The notes under the pieces: model-generated
Seen by the model: the letters and a program-made list of their open reading frames with translations, nothing else
Databases searched by the model: none
Told to the model about the DNA's origin: nothing
Shown here: positions 1 to 8,741 of the stretch, one piece after another
How positions within the stretch are numbered: the stretch's first letter is position 1
Layout of the letters: each line of letters opens with the position of its first letter
Assembly: GCF_004920405.1 (NCBI RefSeq)
Contig: NZ_RFLV01000001.1
Location: forward strand, 62,001 to 126,000
DNA: 64,000 bases
Direction: 5' to 3'
Source of the DNA: Pseudomonas leptonychotis
GTDB lineage: Bacteria; Pseudomonadota; Gammaproteobacteria; Pseudomonadales; Pseudomonadaceae
Translations under genes and position numbers: made by a program

Positions 1-187
1 AAATGTCGGCGCCATGGGTTTCGATACTGGCCTTGGCCTGATGGTCCGCCACCCAACGCTGCAACTCGGCCAGGTCGAGGTCCAACAACACCAGGCGATT
101 GCCGGCGTCACCGGCGAAACTCTCGGCCACGGCGCGACCAATGCCTTTGGCGGCACCGGTAATAAGAATGGTACGTGGCTGGCTCAT
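1..187 (-). CDS. short-chain dehydrogenase/reductase, N-terminal part (runs off the left edge)
   Basis: Reading the minus strand from an ATG at 187 gives MSQPRTILITGAAKGIGRAV, a classical SDR start with the nucleotide-binding TGxxxGIG motif at residues 10-17. An acidic residue after the second strand (LLDLD) suggests NAD(H) rather than NADP(H). The ATG overlaps the stop of the upstream fabG-like gene (ATGA), so the two are probably translationally coupled and this is the eighth visible gene of the ACP/ketosynthase operon. The catalytic Ser-Tyr-Lys lies outside the window, so substrate and activity cannot be judged. Family assignment is firm; the role, a reduction or oxidation on the same acyl product, is inferred from context only. 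Confidence 0.85.
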   Translation of the reverse strand, partial: MSQPRTILITGAAKGIGRAVAESFAGDAGNRLVLLDLDLAELQRWVADHQAKASIETHGADI

Positions 188-921
188 GGCATTTTCAATC
201 CGCCGTTGACCGGCAACACTTCACCGGTCAGGTAGTGGGCACGCTCGGCAATAAACAACACCGCCTCAGCTATTTCTTCGGGCTCGGCATAGCGCTTAAT
301 CAGCAGGCGAGATTGAATGTCCTGCTCCAAGCTGCCGATCAGTGCCTTGCTCATCTCGGTGTTGACGATGCCGGGCGCCACCGCGTTGACCCGGATATTG
401 CGCGGCGCCAGCTCGACGGCCAGCGCACGGGTGAGCGCTTCGACTCCGCCTTTGGCCGCCGCGTAGTTGCTCTGCCCCTTGCCCGGTTTTTGCGCCGCAA
501 CCGAGCTGATATTGACGATGCAACCGCTGCGCTGGCGCATCATGCAAGGCACCACCTGCTGACAGCAGAGCAAGGTGCCGATCAAATTGGTCTGGATGAC
601 CTGAGTGATGTCCTCCAGCGACAGAGTGGCCAGCAGACCATCACGGGTTACCCCTGCGTTATTGACCAACAGATCGATACGGCCGAACGCCCCCTCGATC
701 TGTTCGAAAAAGGCCGCGATGCTCTGCGGTGCACTGATATCGCAATGCAGGGCCAGGCACTGGCCACCCTGCTGCTCGATTTCTTCGCGCAAGGCCGCGG
801 CTGCGGCCTCATCACGCACATAGTTGAAAGCCACGGCATAACCCGCTCCGGCCAATGTCTTGACAATGGCCTTGCCAATCCCACGGCTGCCGCCTGTGAC
901 CACTGCTACTTTGTCGTGCAT
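184..921 (-). CDS. FabG-type 3-oxoacyl-ACP reductase
   Basis: 245 aa SDR expected to reduce beta-ketoacyl-ACP to beta-hydroxyacyl-ACP with NADPH. The TGGSRGIGK cofactor loop is at residues 9-17, NNAG at 87-90, Asn112, and the catalytic Ser139/140, Tyr153 (YAAAK) and Lys157 are all present. The start was set at 921 because TAAGGAG stands at the right distance upstream; a longer reading frame would run back into the previous gene. It follows the aminotransferase-reductase gene by about 10 bases and ends in an ATGA overlap with the next SDR. In this operon it most likely serves the two active ketosynthases rather than housekeeping fatty acid synthesis; that is inference. The gene symbol is withheld because it is a cluster paralogue. 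Confidence 0.9.
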   Translation of the reverse strand: MHDKVAVVTGGSRGIGKAIVKTLAGAGYAVAFNYVRDEAAAAALREEIEQQGGQCLALHCDISAPQSIAAFFEQIEGAFGRIDLLVNNAGVTRDGLLATLSLEDITQVIQTNLIGTLLCCQQVVPCMMRQRSGCIVNISSVAAQKPGKGQSNYAAAKGGVEALTRALAVELAPRNIRVNAVAPGIVNTEMSKALIGSLEQDIQSRLLIKRYAEPEEIAEAVLFIAERAHYLTGEVLPVNGGLKMP

Positions 922-931
922 GCGGGTCTCC

Positions 932-3802
932 TTAGAGCGAATTCGCGGTTTTGAACTGGGCCAGGCCGAAGCCGTGTGTCGCGGCGATGGCGCGAATCTG
1001 CTGAACCTGCTCACGACTGATGTCGCCGTAGGAGTAGTGCTGCTTCATTCCCGATAGCCCCATCAGCACCGACTCGGCCATGCAGGCATACAGCTGATCT
1101 TGCTTCAGGTAAGCCCGCACATTCGGCGCCAGACCATCGCCCAGCGGGGTCTGCACAATGCCGCCATGCATATAGAGCACATCGGCGCGCTGCTCAGGCA
1201 GCGCTTGGTCAACGTTCAGCGGTACAGCGATATCGCAGATCACCGCGTTCTCGGCGAAATGGTCGGCGCCCAAGAATGCCTCCGGCGCATTGGCCGCGCA
1301 GAGCACGATGCGTGCCCGCTTAAGCACCTGCAGATCATTGCTGACGGTGATAAAGGCGTTTTCCCCGGCCTGCTCGCCAACATGGCGGAACAAACGCTGG
1401 CCCAGATCGTTGCTATCGCCGTGTTGCGCGATCAGCTCGCTAACCCCCGGCAGCTGCTGCAAGCGTGTCGCCAGGCGATCCTGAGCAAAGTTGTCATTGC
1501 GAATGGCCTTGGCGGCATCCGCGTAGATCAACTGAGCGGTTTTCTCCAGACGCCGGGTCGAGCCGTCGCGACCGCTGCCGATCAGGATCAGATGATCAAC
1601 CTTCTCCGAGAGCAGCGAAGCGTAAGTGGAGGCAATATTGCCGGCCGCGCCGACCACCGCCGCGGTTTCCTCGGCCATATCGAGCCCCTGCTTGACGCAG
1701 CCCTGCTCAATGGCTTCCAGACCCATGCCGATGGTCAGGGCATTGCCGGAGGTCAGCGCCATATCCGGCACCGCCAGTGCCTGGCAGTTGTTGGTGACGA
1801 TTGAGGTGTACATGCCCAGGCCAGCAACGCTATAGCCATCAGCCCGCGCATCGCGGATACGGTTGGTGATTTCCTCACGGATGGTGGCCAGATCGCCGCT
1901 GGCGATGTACTCGGCCATGGCGTTGGAGTCCATGCACAGCGGATACAAAGTGAACTCCACCGCTGTGCCCAGACGTGAACGGATCAGCACCGGGCCTATA
2001 GGCGCCGAGCGTCGTTCGGGAGCCATGCGTTGGATAAACACTCGCTTCTGTTCCGCGCTAAGAGCGGCCAAAGATGGATCGACATCGCTAAACATGTCGG
2101 CATCAATCAGGTGGTTGATAAAGGCCACCCGCGCCACCACCGGCACGGCCGAGTCAGGCTTTGGCGCACTGACTTGTTCCTGGAAGTTCCCCTCACGCTC
2201 ACCCACCTCGGGAATCAGGTCGGCGCACACACCAGCCACCAACGGGAAAGCATCACGGCGGCGGAGCATTTCGCAGACCTTCTGCAGGGACGCTATCAGG
2301 CCGTCAATTTCGGCGAAGGTGATGCACGCAGGCGGCTCCAGGCGGATCACATTGGCATTGCTGCCAGACGGTGCAACCCGCAGCTGCTCGTGCTGCAGCA
2401 AATACCCCGCGATGATGTAGCCCAGCGCGTCGTTGTACTGCGCCGATGCCTGCACCAAGGAACTGCTACCGGTAACGTCGTGCAGCTCGAAACCAAGCAG
2501 TAAACCACGGCCGCGCACATCGGCGACCACGTCCGGGTAGGCCTGCTGCAACTCGACCAGCGAGGCTTTTAGGTACTCACCTTTTTTCTGCACGTCCTTG
2601 AGCATTGCGCCGTCTTCAGCCAGCAAGCGCTGCAGCGCCAAAGACGCGACTCGGCAAGACACATCGTCCTCGGCGAAGGTGGAACTGTGGATATAGCTGA
2701 AATCGGGGTCGTAATGGCTAGCGCGGATCAGGGTCGCAGCAATCTTGGTCAGGCTGCCGCCCAATGCCTTGGACAGGCAGTAATAATCGCCCTGCAGCTT
2801 GAACTGACTGCTAGCCAACAGGGTGCCGGCGCGGCCGAAACCCGACTGCACCTCGTCGATGATCAACGGGCACTGCTGCTCGTTGCAGAAACGCCGTACC
2901 GCCAGATAAAACTCGGCGGGAAACTCATTGATACCGCCCTCGCCCTGAATCGGCTCAAGCAGAAAACCGGTGATGGCGCTGAATGGTTGACGACGCAGCT
3001 GAACGCCCTCGCCCTGCCACTCCAGGCTCAGCCAATCGCGGCGGTAACGCACCTTCATCTCTTGCAGCTGCTCCGGCTGCTGCGGATCGAGAAACTCCAC
3101 CTGTAAACCGAAGCGCGCGAAGGGTTGGCGATACTGCCGGCCATGGGTCAGCTGTACGGAATTGACCAGCTTGCCGTGGAAACTGCGGCGCATGGCGATA
3201 AACACCGGTTCGCTGTGCAACAGCTCCAAGTTGTGTTGACGCAGCGCTTCTACCAGCTGGCGTAACGTGCCATAGGACTGATTGCTTGGGAGCAACCCTG
3301 ATGGCAAATCCAGCTCATCGAGGTCCAGCTCAGCATAGGCTTTGTCGCTTGCCAGCAGCTGCGCTAGGGCAAAATCCACCTCGTCGAATTGCTGCTGCAG
3401 GTTCTTCTGTCGACGGTACTCAGCGTGCTTGACGGCGATTTCCACCGACTCGGCACCACTGTTGGAGAAGGTCGAGATATAGCGCTCGCTGTTGTTCAGC
3501 TCGCCATTCAGCGCATCGCTCAATTGATGCGCCAGTTCACCGGCGGCGCTGCGCACCGACATCTGCGCATTAAACGGCACATCAGCGCGCAACATATCGC
3601 AGACCGCATCAACGAACTGTGGATCGTTGTGACCGAATAAGGCCGCCCCATAGCCACCCAAAAAGTCGGTCACGGCCACCTCGGCACCCTGCGCGTCGCG
3701 GTAGTACAGCTTGCTGCCGCGGGCTCGGTGGAATTCTTTCTCCAGACCAAGGGCCTGCATCAACTCAACGTATTTAGGTCTTACGTAATCGCGATAATCC
3801 AT
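932..3802 (-). CDS. class III PLP aminotransferase fused to an acyl-ACP-reductase-like (AAR) module
   Basis: 956 aa, two enzymes in one chain. Residues 1-510 form a class III aminotransferase: NSGAES phosphate-binding motif at 114-119, IIDEVQSGFGR at 314-324 (Asp316 to the PLP ring nitrogen) and the Schiff-base Lys345 in CLSKALGG. An insert of about 65 residues (133-198) is not typical of the family. After a linker at 515-555, residues 556-950 resemble cyanobacterial long-chain acyl-ACP reductase: a nucleotide loop VVGAAGNIAS at 716-725, the HGGIV motif near 879, and YACMAE with Cys907 at the place of the AAR acylating Cys. The predicted chemistry is reduction of acyl-ACP to aldehyde, then transamination to a primary amine. 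The start at 3802 has AAGGA upstream; the frame remains open further 5', overlapping the previous gene. The functional pairing is inferred. Confidence 0.88.
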   Translation of the reverse strand: MDYRDYVRPKYVELMQALGLEKEFHRARGSKLYYRDAQGAEVAVTDFLGGYGAALFGHNDPQFVDAVCDMLRADVPFNAQMSVRSAAGELAHQLSDALNGELNNSERYISTFSNSGAESVEIAVKHAEYRRQKNLQQQFDEVDFALAQLLASDKAYAELDLDELDLPSGLLPSNQSYGTLRQLVEALRQHNLELLHSEPVFIAMRRSFHGKLVNSVQLTHGRQYRQPFARFGLQVEFLDPQQPEQLQEMKVRYRRDWLSLEWQGEGVQLRRQPFSAITGFLLEPIQGEGGINEFPAEFYLAVRRFCNEQQCPLIIDEVQSGFGRAGTLLASSQFKLQGDYYCLSKALGGSLTKIAATLIRASHYDPDFSYIHSSTFAEDDVSCRVASLALQRLLAEDGAMLKDVQKKGEYLKASLVELQQAYPDVVADVRGRGLLLGFELHDVTGSSSLVQASAQYNDALGYIIAGYLLQHEQLRVAPSGSNANVIRLEPPACITFAEIDGLIASLQKVCEMLRRRDAFPLVAGVCADLIPEVGEREGNFQEQVSAPKPDSAVPVVARVAFINHLIDADMFSDVDPSLAALSAEQKRVFIQRMAPERRSAPIGPVLIRSRLGTAVEFTLYPLCMDSNAMAEYIASGDLATIREEITNRIRDARADGYSVAGLGMYTSIVTNNCQALAVPDMALTSGNALTIGMGLEAIEQGCVKQGLDMAEETAAVVGAAGNIASTYASLLSEKVDHLILIGSGRDGSTRRLEKTAQLIYADAAKAIRNDNFAQDRLATRLQQLPGVSELIAQHGDSNDLGQRLFRHVGEQAGENAFITVSNDLQVLKRARIVLCAANAPEAFLGADHFAENAVICDIAVPLNVDQALPEQRADVLYMHGGIVQTPLGDGLAPNVRAYLKQDQLYACMAESVLMGLSGMKQHYSYGDISREQVQQIRAIAATHGFGLAQFKTANSL

Positions 3803-3825
3803 CTGTGCCACATCCTTTGCATGAA

Positions 3826-5079
3826 TCAAGATTGCAGGGTCGGTTGAGAAAACTGTGCCGTGTCCGCGCCTAAGGTCCGTGCTTCTCGCTGCTCGAGCTG
3901 GTAACAAGCGCTGAAACCGTTGTCGTCGCGGTTAACGATGGCGCACCGCTGCAGTCGCGCCGGGCGGCTGGCACCCATGGCAAACGGCAGATCCTCGTTG
4001 ATTGGTTGGCGCAAGCCGGCAATCGGCGGCACGCATTGGTCCTGCAGCGCGCGGCAGGCCAGAATCAAATCCACCAGACTGGGTGCGCCACTAAGAATGC
4101 CGGTCAGCGGTTGGCCGCTGGAGACGTGCGAGGTTTGTATGGCAGCCAGGGTTTCGCTCAACTGGCGGTCTTGCTCGGGTATCGCCGTACCGCCGCACAG
4201 CAGCAGATCGACCGGTTTGTTGGGCAGTCTCAACTTGCCAAGCTCGGCATGCGCCGATAGCCCAGTCAGGCAAATCTGCTGCGCCCCCCACAAGTCTTCG
4301 CTGCGCCGCAACACCAACGCCGCAGCGCCCTCACCGGCAATACCACCGCTGCCCTCTCGATCGAAGGGGCGGAACGCGCTGCTGCCGTTAGAGCTGATAA
4401 CACCCGCCTGAGCCAAAGCTGAGAGGGCCAAACCATCCAGTTCGCTGCCTGCGCCAACCACCACGGCCACATCAATGCGGTAGCTTTGCAAGGCCGCACT
4501 GGCCTCCTGCAGGGCCGCCAGATTACCGGCCACGCCTTGCATATAAGCGTTGCACTCGCACTCGAATTTGTTGACTAGGCTGACGATGCCGAGCAGCCCA
4601 TTACTCAGACTCTTGAGCACCAGAAAGGGGTCCAACGCCCGCTCCTGCAAGACCCTGCGTGCCAGCCGGCAGATATCCAAACCATTATTGCCGTTGCACT
4701 CATGCAGCAACTCCGCATAAGAGTCGAGCGAGGGGTGGGTATAGCCGCCCTGGCAGCAGTACAAGCCATAACGCAGACGGTCCTTGCGTGGTTCCAGCCC
4801 GGCCTCGTCCAAGGCCTGCTGTACTGCATTGACGCCCCAGATCACCGATGGCGGGCAATAACGCTGCAGGTTCGCCGCCACCTCCTTGCGACATTGTTGA
4901 TGCACCTCGTCGGCGACATGCCCAAAGGCAACCACGCGCCGACTGTGAAAATGCGCAGAGCGCAACGGACCTATGGCGCTACGCCCATCGCGGGCGGCCT
5001 GCCAGAGCGCATCAACACCCAAGCCACTGGGCAGCACACAACCCGTGCCGGCAATACTGATTGAATTATCCAAACGCAT
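3826..5079 (-). CDS. degenerate ketosynthase (chain-length-factor-like)
   Basis: 417 aa with the thiolase-fold layout of FabF (GTGCVLPSGLG near 11-21, FRPFDREGSGGIAGEGAAALVL at 236-257). A Cys sits at the nucleophile position (176, in ECNAYMQG), but the first catalytic His motif HGT has become GGT (296-298), and the Lys/His motif NKxxxGH is gone, leaving SGQPLTG. It should therefore not catalyse a full decarboxylative condensation. In type II polyketide systems such proteins pair with an active ketosynthase as chain length factor (KS-beta). It follows the active ketosynthase gene with a TGATG overlap and a GGGAGG ribosome site, which fits a heterodimer. The start at 5079 was preferred to 5205, which would overlap the neighbour by 127 bases. 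Partner and role are inference. Confidence 0.82.
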   Translation of the reverse strand: MRLDNSISIAGTGCVLPSGLGVDALWQAARDGRSAIGPLRSAHFHSRRVVAFGHVADEVHQQCRKEVAANLQRYCPPSVIWGVNAVQQALDEAGLEPRKDRLRYGLYCCQGGYTHPSLDSYAELLHECNGNNGLDICRLARRVLQERALDPFLVLKSLSNGLLGIVSLVNKFECECNAYMQGVAGNLAALQEASAALQSYRIDVAVVVGAGSELDGLALSALAQAGVISSNGSSAFRPFDREGSGGIAGEGAAALVLRRSEDLWGAQQICLTGLSAHAELGKLRLPNKPVDLLLCGGTAIPEQDRQLSETLAAIQTSHVSSGQPLTGILSGAPSLVDLILACRALQDQCVPPIAGLRQPINEDLPFAMGASRPARLQRCAIVNRDDNGFSACYQLEQREARTLGADTAQFSQPTLQS

Positions 5080-6374
5080 CACAGAACCTCCCGGTATTTG
5101 CGCACGACCAGCGAGGTGTTCAAACCACCGAAGCCGAATGAGTTGCTCAAGGCCAGATCGACCCGACGGCTGACCGCCTGCTGCGCGCAATACTGCAGAT
5201 CGCATCCGTTATCGGGATGGTGCAAGTTGACCGTAGGGGTGATTCGATCGTCGCGGCAAGCCAGTGCCGTGAGCATCATTTCCGGGGCACCAGCCGCCGC
5301 GATTAAATGGCCAAACTGCGATTTATTGGCGCTGACCGCTAGCTGCTGGTAGTGGTCGCCACGGGAGAACACGTTCTTGATCGCCAAGGTCTCGGTCGCA
5401 TCGTTGAGCGGCGTGGACGTACCGTGGGCGTTGATCATGTCCACCTGCTCAGGCTCCACGCCAGCATCGCGCAGCGCAGCCTGCATGGCGAAAGCGGCCC
5501 CACGCCCCTGCGGATCGGGCGCGGTGACCTTATAGGCATCGAGGCTGCTACCGAAGCCGATAATTTCCGCGTAGGGCTTCGCCCCCCGTGCCAATGCCCG
5601 CTCGAGCGTCTCGAGCACGATAAAACCACCGCCCTCGCCGGCCACCAGGCCGCTGCGGTCACGATCAAAAGGCCGGCACAAATCTTTGCCCCAGCGTTGT
5701 TCGCTGCTGGCCGCGCCGAGCAAATAAAGCGCGCCCATGGTGTCCAGATTGAGCACCGAGTCGGCACCACCGGCTAAGGCAATCTCGACTTCGCCGCGCC
5801 TGATCATTTGGAACGCATTGCCAATGGCCTGGGCCGCACCCGCACAAGCGCTGCTGATATTAATCACTGGCCCCTCACACCCGAGATCGTCGGCGATTAC
5901 CTGGGCCAGGCGGTCGTTGCTCTGGCGCAGCGAACCTTGCACCTGCACCTCAACAGCACGCTGCATCAGGTGCCGCCAATCAGCACCTGCGTGTGCCTCA
6001 TCCGCCAGGGCTAGCTGCATATCCGCCAGCATGTGCTGCGGCGCACCAGAGGCGCACAGAACAGCTGCATCACGCAGCTGCTCCGCTTGCAACCCGCTGT
6101 CACTGAACGCCTGAGTGGCTGCAACCCAGCCATAACGGCTACGCTTCTCCAGCGGCAACCGCCAGGCAGGGTGTTCCTGCAAATACGCTGGCAGCAGGCC
6201 CATATCTACCGCTGCGGCATAGCGCACCGGAAAACTGCCATCGGTTATTTCCTCGGGCTGCCAAGGACGGATGCAATGCGCACCATCGAGCATCTGCATC
6301 CACATGGACTGCCACTCGAAACCAAAACCGGTCACCGCGCCCATACCGGTGATCACTACTCGTCTCGCACTCAT
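5079..6374 (-). CDS. beta-ketoacyl-ACP synthase II-type, catalytically complete
   Basis: 431 aa FabF-like condensing enzyme that would extend an acyl-ACP by decarboxylative Claisen condensation with malonyl-ACP. The full triad is visible: Cys177 in ISSACAGA, His318 in HGTSTPLND and His356 in NKSQFGH, with Lys351. The C-terminal NSFGFGG loop is intact. Its length is the usual one for the family. It overlaps both neighbours (6371-6374 upstream, TGATG at 5079 downstream) and probably pairs with one of the degenerate paralogues encoded beside it. Sequence differs clearly from the other active paralogue at 7456-8733, so it is not a recent duplicate. Chain length and starter unit cannot be read from the sequence. 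Confidence 0.92.
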   Translation of the reverse strand: MSARRVVITGMGAVTGFGFEWQSMWMQMLDGAHCIRPWQPEEITDGSFPVRYAAAVDMGLLPAYLQEHPAWRLPLEKRSRYGWVAATQAFSDSGLQAEQLRDAAVLCASGAPQHMLADMQLALADEAHAGADWRHLMQRAVEVQVQGSLRQSNDRLAQVIADDLGCEGPVINISSACAGAAQAIGNAFQMIRRGEVEIALAGGADSVLNLDTMGALYLLGAASSEQRWGKDLCRPFDRDRSGLVAGEGGGFIVLETLERALARGAKPYAEIIGFGSSLDAYKVTAPDPQGRGAAFAMQAALRDAGVEPEQVDMINAHGTSTPLNDATETLAIKNVFSRGDHYQQLAVSANKSQFGHLIAAAGAPEMMLTALACRDDRITPTVNLHHPDNGCDLQYCAQQAVSRRVDLALSNSFGFGGLNTSLVVRKYREVL

Positions 6375-7459
6375 GCGCCCTTCTCCATCTTTGCGATTTC
6401 CAGCAGTAGCGCGCCGCAGTGCCCTGCGCGACTGCGCGTCATCAGCAAGACATAACGCGAGCGAGGCTCGTGCTCATGGCGTGAGTCGCCAATTGCATAG
6501 GCGATATCGGTCAACAGCGCACTGGCGCCAAGATCACCTGTGAGGTCACGACTGCTGCGTGGGGTGGCGGCTGGCGCGAACAACTCACGCAGAATCGGGT
6601 CTCGCTCATCAGCGACCAACAACTCGACATCGCTCAAGTTGACCCGCTCAGTACTTAAGGCCTGCTCTAGTACCCGCTCGGCCAAAGCCGCAGCACGTTC
6701 GACGCGGGCGCTGTAAGCCCGCCCCCAGCCCGCGACACGAATGACCAGCGGCGCGGTGAGCGGCGCAACAGTGGCCAACAGCACAGCTGCCGCCCCCTCC
6801 CCATAAATGTCAGCGTCAGTGCCATCGGGATAAGACGTCCCTTCACGCAGGTACAACGCAGGGGTGATGTTCGGGCTACTGCTGACCACCAACGCAGCGT
6901 CTGCACGCGCCTCAGCAAGCATGGTTACAGCCTCGATAAAAGCGTCGATGCCGGCATTGCTCTGCGAGCAGTAACCCGCCATCGGCCCATTGCAGCGCAG
7001 GCCTTCTGCGACATAAGCCATCACACTGCTGTTGAGTAGGGTCAACGCGTGCAGCGGTGGCGTATTGGCAAACAGCTGGCCGAGCAGTTTGTGTGGTTGC
7101 TCGCGAATGGCCTCTACTGCGTCCCAGCAAGGGCTCGGCGCATCGACCTCAGGAATTGCCGCAGTGAGGGCAACCCGCTCCGCAGGCAGTTGCAAGTCGC
7201 GCAATGCAGGCGCCAGACGCGCAGCACAGTGCAGCAAACGCAGGCCCTGAGCTTCAACACTGCGTTGGATCTTGCGATCGAACAAGTCGATGGCCAAACG
7301 CGGAGTGGCAATAGGCCGCGCCAACCGGTCCAACTTGAAAGTAGGCGCTTGCGCCGGCTGAGCAGCTGCATATAGATCGCTTGGAGAGCTGCCGGCCGCA
7401 TTGAGCAGCGCGAGGTCGACCAGATAAACCTGACGTGCATGTGAGCCATTCATGCTCAT
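6371..7459 (-). CDS. ketosynthase-like protein without catalytic cysteine
   Basis: 362 aa, about 60 residues shorter than a true FabF. It retains the general KS core (a C-terminal IYGEGAAAVLL stretch at 218-228 matches the GEGA motif), but the nucleophile region reads YCSQSNAG (163-170), where an alignment to SSACAG puts Ser or Asn at the Cys position, and no HGT or NKxxxGH motif is present. Catalysis as a condensing enzyme is very unlikely. Similar Cys-less proteins occur as structural KS partners in aryl-polyene-type and other Gram-negative systems (family knowledge). Two ATG codons compete: 7459, in an ATGA overlap with the upstream stop, and 7453, which is better spaced from the GGGGAGGG ribosome site. 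The second may be the true start, giving 360 aa. Confidence 0.75.
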   Translation of the reverse strand: MSMNGSHARQVYLVDLALLNAAGSSPSDLYAAAQPAQAPTFKLDRLARPIATPRLAIDLFDRKIQRSVEAQGLRLLHCAARLAPALRDLQLPAERVALTAAIPEVDAPSPCWDAVEAIREQPHKLLGQLFANTPPLHALTLLNSSVMAYVAEGLRCNGPMAGYCSQSNAGIDAFIEAVTMLAEARADAALVVSSSPNITPALYLREGTSYPDGTDADIYGEGAAAVLLATVAPLTAPLVIRVAGWGRAYSARVERAAALAERVLEQALSTERVNLSDVELLVADERDPILRELFAPAATPRSSRDLTGDLGASALLTDIAYAIGDSRHEHEPRSRYVLLMTRSRAGHCGALLLEIAKMEKGA

Positions 7460-8733
7460 GCCCTCCCCAATACGATGGAGCTGTTTACGCCACCGAAGCC
7501 GAACGAGTTGGACAGCACGATGTTGATCGACTGCTTGAGTGGCTCGCTAAGGAAGCGCAGTTCGGGAAACTCAGCGCCTTGCGCGTCGTAGTTCAGGGTC
7601 GGTAGCAACACCCCATCACGCAGACTGATCAGCGACAGCACCGCTTCGATGGCGCCGCTTCCAGCCAGGGAGTGACCCAGCGCAGATTTGTTGGCGCTCA
7701 GCGTCATGCCGTCCAACAGATCACCGAACAAGCGTTTCAGCGCATGGGCCTCGCAACTGTCATTGACCTGCGTTGAGGTACCGTGAGTGTTCACATGCTG
7801 TATGGCGTAGCGCAGCAGACCGGCGTCTTCGATGGCCGCTTCCATGCAGTGTTCGTACTTGCTGCCGTCGCGACTGCTTGAAGTCATTTTCTCCGACTCG
7901 CAAAAGTTGGCATAACCGAGCACGCGCCCCAGCGGTTTAGCGTTACGGCGCTCGGCATGCTGTTTCGATTCGAGGATGATTAAAGCCGCGCCCTCACTCA
8001 GCACGAAGCCGCTGCGATCACGCATAAACGGTCGACTCTGCTGCTGCGCCGGCACATCGGCCTTCTGGCACAAAGCCCCTAGGCTGTTGAACATGTAATA
8101 GGGCAACTCGTTAGCCATCAGCTCGACCGCACCACAGATAGCCAGGTCGATTTCGCCGCGCTCGATAGCCCGATAGGCACTACCAATGGCCACAGTACCG
8201 GCGGCACAGGCATCCGAATGGGTGGAAATGTGATCGCGAATGCCTAGCCGCTTAGCAAGATGTAAGGTTTGCTGGTCAACGCGGCGAGCAAACGGATGCT
8301 CTACCCTTTCCTGACGCTGTAGAAAGCGATCCAGATCAAGGCTGCCGCGCTCGTCCAAACACATACAAGCCAGATCAAGGTCCTGACTGTTGGCGCAGTA
8401 CTTGTTTGCCCCCAAAAACAGGCCGCTGGCAACCTGACTGAAGGCCTCAGGCTGTAATCCTGCATGCTGCAAGGCTTGTTTCGCTACGTACTCGGCCAAC
8501 ACCGTCTGACGTGGTTGAGCGCTCGGGTTCTCATCAAACCCTGCACGCAACTGTTGCCACTGCTGATCGTCGATAAAGCCGGCCGCCGCGTTGGGAAAAC
8601 CAAGCTCGACAAATAGTGGATGCTCACGTACGCAAGAACGCTTCTCGCATATGCGCTGGAACAGACTCTGTGCATCCAATACGGTGGGGGCCACCAGACC
8701 GTAGCCGGTGACATAAACTTCGCGCGCCCGCAT
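7456..8733 (-). CDS. beta-ketoacyl-ACP synthase, catalytically complete
   Basis: 425 aa condensing enzyme. Cys176 in THSDACAAG, His317 in HGTSTQVND, Lys349 and His354 in NKSALGH and the terminal NSFGFGG loop are all in place, so it should be active. The region 100-165 contains several extra Cys residues (CANSQ, ACMC) and a longer insert than FabF, which may shape the acyl pocket; that is a guess. It is the second gene of the operon, eight bases after the ACP gene, and its TGA overlaps the next start. With the protein of 5079-6374 it makes two active ketosynthases in one operon, suggesting two rounds or two substrates of elongation, or an initiation/elongation split. Confidence 0.92.
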   Translation of the reverse strand: MRAREVYVTGYGLVAPTVLDAQSLFQRICEKRSCVREHPLFVELGFPNAAAGFIDDQQWQQLRAGFDENPSAQPRQTVLAEYVAKQALQHAGLQPEAFSQVASGLFLGANKYCANSQDLDLACMCLDERGSLDLDRFLQRQERVEHPFARRVDQQTLHLAKRLGIRDHISTHSDACAAGTVAIGSAYRAIERGEIDLAICGAVELMANELPYYMFNSLGALCQKADVPAQQQSRPFMRDRSGFVLSEGAALIILESKQHAERRNAKPLGRVLGYANFCESEKMTSSSRDGSKYEHCMEAAIEDAGLLRYAIQHVNTHGTSTQVNDSCEAHALKRLFGDLLDGMTLSANKSALGHSLAGSGAIEAVLSLISLRDGVLLPTLNYDAQGAEFPELRFLSEPLKQSINIVLSNSFGFGGVNSSIVLGRA

Positions 8734-8741
8734 ACCGCCCC

